Source of the DNA: Mesoplasma seiffertii ATCC 49495
Lineage (GTDB): Bacteria; Bacillota_I; Bacilli_A; Mycoplasmatales; Mycoplasmataceae
DNA: 64,000 nt
NCBI RefSeq assembly: GCF_000518725.1
Contig: NZ_KI912485.1
Span: 189,866-253,865 of the forward strand
Direction: 5' to 3'
The notes beneath the pieces were generated by a model. It was not told the DNA's origin. It ran no database searches and saw only the letters and a list, made by a program, of their open reading frames with translations. Position numbers and translations under genes: made by a program. Below are positions 56,645 through 64,000 of this stretch, piece by piece (within the stretch, counting starts at the first letter, position 1; every line of letters begins with the position of its first letter).

Positions 56645-56660
56645 TTGATTTTTTAGTGTA

Positions 56661-56700
56661 AAAAGAGGTAGAGCGTAATTACGCTTCACCTCTTTTTTTT
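56661..56700 (+). terminator. Terminator after HU-like gene
   Basis: AAAGAGGT / ACCTCTTT outer stem with a GCGTAATTACGC inner stem and T8 tail, after the HU gene. It also faces the convergent small gene. Confidence 0.85.
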
Positions 56701-56721
56701 GACTATTTATGAGTAAAATTC

Positions 56722-56976
56722 TTATCTTCAAACGTATACTAAAACATTAGCAGGTTTTTTGCAATAACATGTTCCACAACTTTCAAGTTCTTGTTTAACT
56801 TCAATATTTGCTTTGATTCATCTGTTATAACCTTTTCTGATTCAGCCCTTAACCATTCAACCTTTTCTATAAGCAAAGACTAATGTTTTACCTTCACTTA
56901 AAAGTTGATCAACTAGTTTTCCATCTAAATTACGCATATCCAAAAAATCAATTGTATTGTTAATATCTTTAGCCAT
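56722..56976 (-). CDS. Small Trp-rich protein with C-terminal cysteines
   Basis: 84 residues, visible only when TGA is Trp (four of them). The centre GWMVKGWIRKGYNRWIK is basic and aromatic, and the tail SCGTCYCKK has three closely spaced Cys that could bind metal. An ATG at 56988 in frame would add four residues; the ribosome site is weak at both. Family unknown. The even codon use and clean frame suggest a real gene, but this is the weakest of the small genes here. Confidence 0.5.
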
Positions 56977-57146
56977 TTTGTGTCTCATTTCGTTGCTGTA
57001 ATGTATTAATGATATCACAATAGCTTTATAAGAATTTCATTATAACCTATGTTAATTTAGTAATCATACTTTAAAAAGTGAAATAGTTTTTTAACTTTTT
57101 TGTACAATTATAAAATCTTAAATATCAAAAACTCGTTAGATCAACA

Positions 57147-58010
57147 CTACACAGCCACTTTACCTTTAATTCCTGGTCATGAAGTATATTCTTCTAACGA
57201 AATGTCCTCATACTTAATATCAAAAATTGGTTTATTATTAATAACTAGTTTACTTAATTTCTTGGGCTCACGAGTTAGTTGTAACTTAACTTGGTCAAGA
57301 TGATTTAAATAAATATGAGCATCGCCAATTGTATGAACAAAGTAACGTGGTTTTAAATTACATTCACGAGCAATTAATTCTAGCAATAACGCATAACTGG
57401 CAATGTTAAAGGGAATTCCCAAAAAGAGATCACCGCTACGTTGATAGAGTTGCAAATCTAAATAACCCTCTTCACTTACATATAATTGAAATAGTGAATG
57501 ACATGGTGGTAATAACATGTCTTCAACTTCGACAGGATTTCAAGCTGATACAATGTGACGACGAGAGTTAGGATTAGCTTTTAACTGGGTTAATAACTTG
57601 CTAAATTGATCAATTCCATTAAAGTTACGTCATTGTTTACCGTAAACTGGTCCTAAATCACCATAACGTAGAGCAAAGGTTTCATCAGTACGAATTTTAT
57701 TTATGAATTCCTCTAATGTTTCACCTTGATAAGCAGTTGATTTTTGATAATTAGCATACGGTCACTCATTTCAAATATTTACTCCATTGTCAACGAGATA
57801 CTTAATATTAGTATCTCCAGAAATAAATCATAAAATTTCATGAACAATAGCTTTAAAGAAAACTTTTTTAGTGGTTACCAGAGGAAAACCTTCACGAAGA
57901 TCATAACGAGCTTGCATTCCAAACTTTGAGATAGTGCCAGTGCCAGTGCGATCTCCACGAGTTTCTCCGCTTTCAAGTACTTCTTGAAGTAAATTTAAAT
58001 ATTGTTTCAT
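57147..58010 (-). CDS. thyA: Thymidylate synthase
   Basis: 287 residues. Makes dTMP from dUMP with methylene-tetrahydrofolate. Start [13 protein letters not shown], then [43 protein letters not shown], and the catalytic Cys170 in LLPPCHS, then [12 protein letters not shown] and [21 protein letters not shown] tryptophans in WFISGDTN and WNEWPY. No folate enzyme gene (folA) is adjacent, although thyA-folA pairs are common. The deoxynucleoside kinase nearby (60066-60722) completes nucleotide salvage. Confidence 0.96.
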
Positions 58011-58057
58011 AGATTCCTTTTCTTGACTTTATTATTTTTAAGTCGGTTTTTTTACTA

Positions 58058-58102
58058 CTATAAAGTTATTTTAAACTATCTTATTTCAAAATAACTTTAT
58101 AG
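58058..58102. other. Perfect 15-base inverted repeat between divergent genes
   Basis: CTATAAAGTTATTTT at 58058-58072 is repeated as its exact reverse complement at 58088-58102 with a 15-base spacer. There is no T tail, so it is not a typical terminator; it could be an operator for thyA or the secreted protein gene. Confidence 0.5.
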
Positions 58103-58297
58103 TCTTGTGTTTATCTTTACTTTGACAAATTTTAAAAAAATCACGCAAAAAACTAATATTTTTAAAACAAAGCATAAACTTAATAATATAACAAAACAAA
58201 TAATAACAAAAAGGAATAAAAAACAAAGTTGCTATTTTCTTTAAAATATTTATCCGTATTGGTTGGTTGGTTGGGTTAAGAAAAGGATATAAGTTTT

Positions 58298-59008
58298 ATG
58301 ATAAAAGTATTATTAAGTTCGGTAGTAAGTTCGGTTTTAGTGACAAATCCTGCGATGATTACCATTAACAATAATCCCAATAGTCTGTCTGCAGAATTAT
58401 CTGCAGCAGAATGCAGTCAAAACACTTATGATTCTAATGTAACTGTGGTTACAAATTATAATCAAGATGATTTTTTAGTAGTAGATGATACAGATTCAAC
58501 TCGACAAAGATATCAAGTTATTTTTGACAATAATAACGAAGTTAAATTGGGGGCTAACGCTTTTTCTATTGGTAATCCCGTTGATGAAAAAGGTTGAGTC
58601 TATTCTTATTATATTCGAGATCGAAATGCAGTTGATGCAGTTAGACAATCAACTAACTATGCTAGTAATTCTTCTTGAGAAAAAGCGATTGATATGGGTT
58701 CTTCGTTTGGAAGAAAAACTGAATACGGTATGAATCAAGAATATACCTACTATGAGGAAACTACTATCAATCCTGGTAAGATTGATGACGTTAGACGCTA
58801 TAGCAATGAGTTGTATTCAACTTCAATTGGACAAACTTATTTTCAATTAAAAGCTGGAACAGTTTGACATTGAGATCAAGCTTTAAAAGTTTATATTATC
58901 AATTTTATTTTTTATACTAAAGTCTCAGTTTTTGGAGGAGGTCCATCAATTCCTTATTATGCGAGCCTAATTTGAAATTTAGGAAAATCAATAACTTTTT
59001 ATAATTAA
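58298..59008 (+). CDS. Secreted or membrane-anchored surface protein
   Basis: 236 residues. An N-terminal hydrophobic segment (VLLSSVVSSVLVTNPAMI) could be a signal peptide without a lipobox. The rest is Asn/Ser/Thr/Tyr rich, as in exported mollicute proteins, with one Cys and a late aromatic stretch (FQLKAGTVWHW) and a Gly-Pro segment. Family not recognised. AAGGATATAAG precedes the ATG. Three TGA tryptophans. A TTGGTTGGTTGGG direct repeat lies 20 bases upstream. Confidence 0.65.
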
Positions 59009-59042
59009 CCAGTACTCTATATTTACTAATTTAAAAATAAAG

Positions 59043-59075
59043 AAACCAGTTGCTCAAAAGCAGCTGGTTTTATTG
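59043..59075 (+). terminator. Terminator after the 58298 gene
   Basis: AAACCAGTTGCT / AGCAGCTGGTTT with a CAAA loop and T tail; the mirror sequence could also end the convergent J-domain gene. Confidence 0.85.
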
Positions 59076-59104
59076 TTTTTAAAAGTAGTTCTTAGAAACT
59101 AAAA

Positions 59105-60001
59105 TTACTCGCTAATTTGTTTTAACAAATTATAGGCAATGTTAAGACGTTTCATTTCTAATTCAGCATTTGGTGACTTATTATTATCAGGATGGTATTT
59201 AGCAGCTAATTGCTTATAAGCCCGTTTGATATCTGAAAATGTAGCGTCAGTTTGCAAACCCAACGTTTCTAAGGCAATTGCTTGGTCATTAAAATCTATC
59301 TTGAATAATAGATGATCATTAGAAAAGTCTGCAAACTGAACTTTACGATTGCTTGTTTGGGACTGTTGATGATAACTTTTCAAAGCAAATTGTTGATATA
59401 TTACTTCAAGTAAAGATTCAGTTTTTGCTTGAACTTTAGCATTAATTATTTTAAAACTTTTATCAAGTTGAAGTTGATGTTTTTTTAGCTCTAATTCTTC
59501 ATTTATAGCTGTTAAACTTAAATACGTTGTTAATATGCTGGGAATAATTTTTGTTCCAAGTTCTTTTTTAATGATTGTTAGAAACTCTTGATATAATTCA
59601 ATTTCTAACTTTGCAATTAAATCATTATATTCTGGAGTTACTACAATATTATTTTCGGTTGCTTCCAAGATCATAAATCCGTTGCTAATAATATCTTGTA
59701 ACTGCAGATTAAGCCCTGTTAAAGCTATCTTAACAGTATCATAAGTTTTTGCCTCGCAGCTTGTTTTAATATAAGCCAACGTATTATAAAAGGCACTTCC
59801 AGTATAGGTTGTTAAATATTCACAATAAAAATAGTTCTTAACTTCAATTGTTTGTTGAGTTGTAAAACCACTTGTCATTAAATTAGATAAGGTCTGCTTG
59901 TCCTTAATCTTGTTTAAGTATTCACTTCAACTTTGCTCATACAAACGTTGATTGTAATTAGTAATTTCTGCTAACAGTTCAGATGATAAAGTTTTGGTCA
60001 T
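59105..60001 (-). CDS. Protein with C-terminal J domain
   Basis: 298 residues. Residues 1-230 are helical and of unknown family, with no zinc fingers. Residues 234-298 form a J domain: ALETLGLQTDATFSDIKRAY, KQLAAKYHPD (HPD motif) and LNIAYNLLKQ. J domains stimulate Hsp70 (DnaK). Here it sits at the C-terminus, unlike DnaJ, so it probably guides DnaK to a specific client; the client is unknown. A TGA Trp is at residue 26. The ATG at 60001 follows AAGGAG. Confidence 0.88.
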
Positions 60002-60042
60002 AGTTTGCTCCTTATATAAATAATTTTACTTTCTAAAATAAA

Positions 60043-60067
60043 AAAATGAGTTACAAACTCATTTTTT
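60043..60067 (-). terminator. Terminator after deoxynucleoside kinase
   Basis: AAAATGAGT / ACTCATTTT stem with a TACA/TGTA loop and T tail. It overlaps the kinase stop. Confidence 0.8.
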
Positions 60068-60722
60068 AAGCTTTTTGCTTACACTTAAGTTTTTCCAAAT
60101 TTTTCATTTGAATAATGATTTCTTCAGCATAAGTATCAGGATCAGTTGAATTCCCATCAACAACCATGAACGGTGCCATTTGTCGGTACTTTTCAAATCA
60201 CTTGTCATAAATCTCAGTTAAGGTCCTTCAAAAATCATATTCAGTATCAACCTCAGATTCGCGTCCTCGTCCTAAAATTCTTTGAATTGCCACTTCAGCA
60301 TCAACTTTTAGATAAACCACTAAATCAAATCCTGAGTTCTTGTCATCATCTCTAAACAAGTCCGGTAAAATACATGACTGAAAATAATCTTTAAAAACTT
60401 TATAGTCTACATCATTAATTCGATTAAACTTATGATCGGCATCAGCAAATATCATTGAGTCCAAAATGCTGCGATCATAAATCGCATTTGGTTGATCTTT
60501 GTTTTTCATAAATGACTTCATGCGATCGGTTAACATTCACAAATCTAATTTATAATTCATTGCTTGTTGATCAATGTTTTCTTCATCATAAGCTTCTTCA
60601 AAATAAGGACATTCTAATGACGTCTCTCAAAAAATTTTATAATCCTTTGGCAATTTCTGTTCTAATTTTGTAATTAAAGTTGTCTTTCCAGCTCCGGTTG
60701 TTCCAAAAATTGCTACTCTCAT
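60066..60722 (-). CDS. Deoxynucleoside kinase (dAdo/dGuo type)
   Basis: 218 residues. Phosphorylates deoxynucleosides for DNA precursor salvage. Walker A GTTGAGKTTL (residues 7-16), the ETS/ECP region for the substrate, DRSILDS with the DRS motif (about residue 82), and the lid RGRESEVDTEYDFW. The dimer of Firmicute-type dAK/dGK uses this layout. The ATG at 60722 follows GGAGAAAGA. One TGA Trp is in WETSLECPYF, another in WMLTDRMK. It forms a monocistronic unit after the J-domain gene. Confidence 0.93.
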
Positions 60723-60982
60723 TCTTTCTCCACTACTTTATATTAATAAAATACTATCTTTTTTAAAGATAGTATTCAAGGACTTTAATTAAAATTTGCT
60801 TGTTTCGATAATATAAAATAAATTAACTTTGTATTATTTACTTAAAATCTCAACTATTAAAATTAAAAGTCTATCTTGAAAGTTATTCCTATATAAATCT
60901 ATATATAATGAAGGTGTAAATGAAATAAGAAAAATAGAATTTTGTTTATGTTTGTTATCTTTAATTGAGAAAGGTATAAAAT

Positions 60983-61513
60983 ATGAAAAAACTTTTATCA
61001 CTGTGCTCTGCTGTAGGATTAACAATTTCGTTAGTTCCGCTTACAGTTTCTTGTTTCTGAAACGTTAATACCAGACCGCCATACGTATCAAGTGATCAAT
61101 TTGAAAAAGATGAGTGATACACAACCCCATTATCGGAAGGAATAATTAAGGTGACAGATTCAATTGAAAATAAAACCTTTGCCAATGAGGACGAATTAAA
61201 AGTTACTGCAAATGCTGCCCTAGCAGAATATATAAATTCAAAGGAACTTATTTTTGGAGAAGATATTTTTTACAAAGTTATTTATAAAGATAAGAATCAA
61301 CCATGAGATTCAACAATATTTACTCATGAAGAAATTGGTGAGGCCAAAGAAATTTATGCATATTCTATTATTGAAGACAAACACATTGAAGGTTCGCATA
61401 ATATAGTCAGTGAAAAACTAAAAAGAGGAATAATTGGGGAGGAAATAGTTGCAGCACCAATGTTTAAAGCTAGAAAAGAAATGTATGACATCAAGATTAC
61501 CATTAATGAATAA
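60983..61513 (+). CDS. Short lipoprotein
   Basis: 176 residues, family unknown. Lipoprotein signal peptide MKKLLSLCSAVG..., lipobox Cys24 (TVSC), followed by Trp (TGA). The mature part is polar with Glu/Lys/Ile pattern (ADALAEYINSK-like helices) and no shared module with the other lipoproteins. AAAGGT lies before the ATG. A perfect hairpin terminator follows. Probably surface-exposed; function unknown. Confidence 0.78.
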
Positions 61514-61522
61514 CTTGAATAT

Positions 61523-61556
61523 TAAAAGTGTGCCAAATTTTGGCACACTTTTTTTT
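61523..61556 (+). terminator. Terminator after the 60983 lipoprotein gene
   Basis: Perfect 14-base stem AAAAGTGTGCCAAA / TTTGGCACACTTTT and T8 tail. Confidence 0.92.
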
Positions 61557-62329
61557 GTAAATGCATAATTGAAAGGACATTTAATAATTTATTTTTATAT
61601 AATACTGCTGCAATTTAAATAAAGGAACATCAATGTTTTTTGACTTAGATTAATCAAACCATTGTTTTATTCAAGAAAGTCGGTAATTATTGATTTAATT
61701 ATAACGAGATAGGTAATGGTAAATGATTTACTTTATATTTCTTGTCAGCGCTTAAGTTGTTGCATATTTTTAAAGACTATGTAAGCAAGGTAGGAATCTT
61801 TTTTGTATAGTCATCAGATCAGTTAAATTATAATTCAAAAACTATTAATCGTGTTACTATCCATAATCTCAAATTAACTTATCTCAAATTTTAGTCAGCT
61901 TTATTAAAATCATATTTAGTTGTAACTTGCACATTAACTTAAAACCCCTACTACTAAATCAAGTTTGCTTTCTTATACTCTTAATACTTATATCTTAAAT
62001 TACGTTTAGCTACTCTTAAACTTTGACGAACGCCATCATATAATCTTTAGAAAATGCAAATTCAGATTATAATCATTTTTTTCTTAATTCTATGTATTCC
62101 TAATTATAGACTTTCTTTAAAAAATAAGCATATCCAATGCCTATTTCAAAAAAACTTATGTTCTTTTCATGATTTCGCCTTAACTTTATACTCAAAAATT
62201 ATTTTTTATCTTTATTTTTCAAAAAATGTCACTCTTCATTTTTTTTATCTTTCTAGTCATTAACTTCATATTAATAAAATACGCTTTTTTAAGGCAACCT
62301 TTTAATTTAAATGACAAGTAGTGAACAAA
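61557..62329. other. Long non-coding or decayed region
   Basis: 773 bases without a supported gene. No ribosome site with a protein-like frame was found. On the minus strand, 61990-62045 reads DGVRQSLRVAKRNLRYKY followed by a stop, which looks like the end of a basic protein and could be a remnant; upstream frames are broken. No tRNA or rRNA signature. Confidence 0.45.
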
Positions 62330-62998
62330 CTAATCAGTATATATATTTGTTAATAAGTTTTTTAATACATTAGAGATATTTGTTAGTTCTTCATCTGTAG
62401 CAACTTTTACTTCATGATTTTCTTCATTTCCAAGTTTGCGAATTAAATCTATTTTCTCTTTTCAATTTCTACCGACTAGGTCACTTTCTTTAATGGCCTC
62501 TACATACTGAATGAATTTACGGCCTTCTTGACATAAGTTTTGCTCCACTGCAATATGCATCAATATTTTTCTAGCCAGCATAGTTGCAGAAGAATTAAGA
62601 TGTAATCCTCTTGTTATATAAAATTCTTTAATTATCTTTTTCAAGGATTCTTCAGAAATTTTGTCATATTCTTTTATCTCCAAAAAATCTTTATCAGTTG
62701 GAACTATTGAAGCAGGTGATGAGATAAGTGCAGCATTTTTATTTATATTTCTACAAAAGTTACATTTTCATAATATGTAATCTCCCTCATAGAAAGTGTA
62801 ATCTCATAAATCCAATGAATTATGTAAAAATGTTTGCTCCTTAAAAAAATCATCATCGTACTGATTACCACCAAAATATATATAATCAATACCACTCTGT
62901 AAAGAGAACATTACATTACATTTACCACACATATATGTATGATTATCTATTGCATAATTTTCCTTAACTTCCGCTTTCCATACTTTACTGCTCGCCAT
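62330..62998 (-). CDS. Zinc-ribbon DUF4145 protein
   Basis: 222 residues. Residues 24-75 hold two Cys pairs, MCGKC and WKCNFC, a zinc ribbon. Residues 110-205 match DUF4145: helices around ARKILMHIAVEQN, GRKFIQYVEAI, LIRKLGNEENHEVK with the R-x-x-GN-x3-H motif. DUF4145 is often fused to restriction subunits and is found in defence loci. The ATG at 62998 overlaps the ribosome-site end of the DUF2130 gene (GGAGGG in its last codons), so it is co-translated. A protein partner for the nuclease-like neighbour is plausible. Confidence 0.8.
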
Positions 62999-63001
62999 AG
63001 T

Positions 63002-64000
63002 TTATTGCCCTCCCAATTCATAATTTGAATTGTAATGTTGTTTATTTTCGTCTTGTTCTTCAACTATTAGGGTTCCCAAAATTTTTGATAATCCTTTAAT
63101 GATTTTTTCCTTAAATTGATTATTTAATCTAGTAGAAGCCTTTGCTAATTTTGCAGAGTTATTTTCTAATGAGTTTTTAACACTATCAATTGCTTTTAGC
63201 TCAGTTTCAATAATCTTATAAGTTTTAGGAAACTCAATTGTTCAGTATTCATCTAACTTAGCTTTTTTAAGTTCGTACTCTTTAATAACTTCGTTATTAG
63301 TATCCTGAGTTAATAATTGAGTTTTTGCTAAGTAGTCACTTTCAACTTCAATTAGCTTACGAACAATTTGTCCGACAAATACAAAACTCTCACTATCAGT
63401 GATTCAAATATTTGGATACTTCTCACTTCTTATAAATGGAATCCCATTATATTTTTCATTGAAACTAGTTGCCACCAAGATTCCATACTTAGTTTGGTTA
63501 TTAGCAACATCAGTTGCTAATTTACCTTCTCATGAATCTTTTCATTCAGCGTTCTTAACTTCATACACGATTTTTCCAATTTCAACACCTTGACCATTTT
63601 TGATAACTTGTAAGTAGTCAGCTTTTTTATCAGCTGTAACATTATTGATTTTAGTAATCGTATCAAATAGTCCAAAAGCTTTGCGTAGCTCACCTTCAAC
63701 TTCGTGCTCAAAGTTTTCCCCCTTACGTTTTGATTGTAAGATTTTGTTTTGAGCATTAGCAATTTTTAGTTCTTCAATTTGTTGATGATATTTGCGTTCA
63801 GTTTCAGCTTGAAGAGTTGCTAATTTAACTTCAAATTGAGCCTTCATATTTGAAAGATCAATTTCTTTTTTCATAATTTGTTCTCTTAAAGCTTCAATTG
63901 TTGGTTTAATTTCTTCTTGATATTCAGCACGTTTTTTAAGTAATAGATTTTGTTGAGCTTGTTCCATTTCAAATAGCTGGTTTTTTAATTTATTAATTGT
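63002..64000 (-). CDS. DUF2130 coiled-coil/PD-(D/E)XK-like protein (N-terminus beyond window)
   Basis: About 332 C-terminal residues. A long coiled coil rich in Glu/Gln/Lys (MKKEIDLSNMKAQFEVKLAT) leads into the DUF2130 domain: SKRKGENFEHEVEGEL, then DKKADYLQV and KIVYEVKNAEWK, which gives the D...E-V-K pattern of PD-(D/E)XK nucleases. Next come SFNEKYNGIPF and a variable tail. DUF2130 proteins are known from diverse bacteria; the role is unproved, but the nuclease fold suggests DNA cutting. The gene is cut by the right edge, so its start is not seen. Confidence 0.82.

Noticed and set aside
58255-58277. TTGGTTGGTTGGG tandem as a slippage site or G-quadruplex
   Set aside because: Only three short units and too few G runs for a quadruplex; it may be chance, so not counted as a finding.
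62054-62263. A 69-residue plus-strand frame in the non-coding gap
   Set aside because: No ribosome site, and the product is a hydrophobic run expected by chance in AT-rich DNA.
1-64000. CRISPR arrays, rRNA and tRNA genes
   Set aside because: No regularly spaced repeats, no T-loop GTTCAAATC-like signatures and no rRNA-like GC-richer blocks were found by eye.

Overview
The window comes from a wall-less, AT-rich bacterium of the class Mollicutes, most likely the Entomoplasma/Mesoplasma/Spiroplasma group. TGA must be read as tryptophan (genetic code 4). With it, dozens of short open frames merge into full-length proteins whose conserved tryptophans are TGA, as in ParC, transketolase, lactate dehydrogenase and thymidylate synthase. 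All coordinates below use code 4. The mollicute lipoproteins, DUF285 repeat proteins, chitinase-like surface proteins and sugar-fermentation genes fit an arthropod- or plant-associated member. I see no rRNA, tRNA, CRISPR array, transposase or prophage genes.

Layout. 1-3757: YhgE/Pip membrane protein (cut by the window edge), MarR regulator, two small proteins, and plsY for phospholipid synthesis. 4025-7393: DUF285 lipoprotein, aldo/keto reductase, DJ-1/PfpI protein, YneF. 7405-12725: transketolase, DUF896, ROK glucokinase, YqeH GTPase and a probable exonuclease, tightly packed on the minus strand. 12861-19027: a lineage protein, ruvAB, rpsU, a coiled-coil protein, and ldh beside a formate/nitrite-type channel that probably exports lactate. 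19241-27752: a surface lipoprotein cluster with a second DUF285 protein and two tandem GH18-like (chitinase-fold) lipoproteins, one carrying a long propeller-like tail.

28175-56644 mixes housekeeping genes (nagA, recD2, parC, parE, udk) with a defence-rich region. It contains (1) a DUF4011-like helicase with a Vsr-like C-terminal nuclease plus a small membrane protein (28175-32156); (2) a compact four-gene operon of D12-class adenine methyltransferase, MORC/MutL-like GHKL ATPase, Z1-domain ATPase and PD-(D/E)XK nuclease (41795-46247); and (3) a PLD-helicase, a cytosine methyltransferase, a DUF262/DUF1524 protein and an unknown partner (46966-54771). udk sits between (2) and (3). A coiled-coil DEDDh exonuclease and a coiled-coil HU protein follow. 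The right end carries thyA, a secreted protein, a C-terminal J-domain protein, a deoxynucleoside kinase, a lipoprotein, an 816-base non-coding stretch, and a coupled DUF2130-DUF4145 pair cut by the window edge.

Three Rho-independent-type hairpins have exceptional T15-T17 tails, and each lies just upstream of a lipoprotein or methyltransferase gene. These are typical phase-variable gene classes. The best candidates for undescribed biology are these hairpin/homopolymer elements, the shared N-terminal module of otherwise different lipoproteins, and the helicase-methyltransferase-DUF262 cluster.
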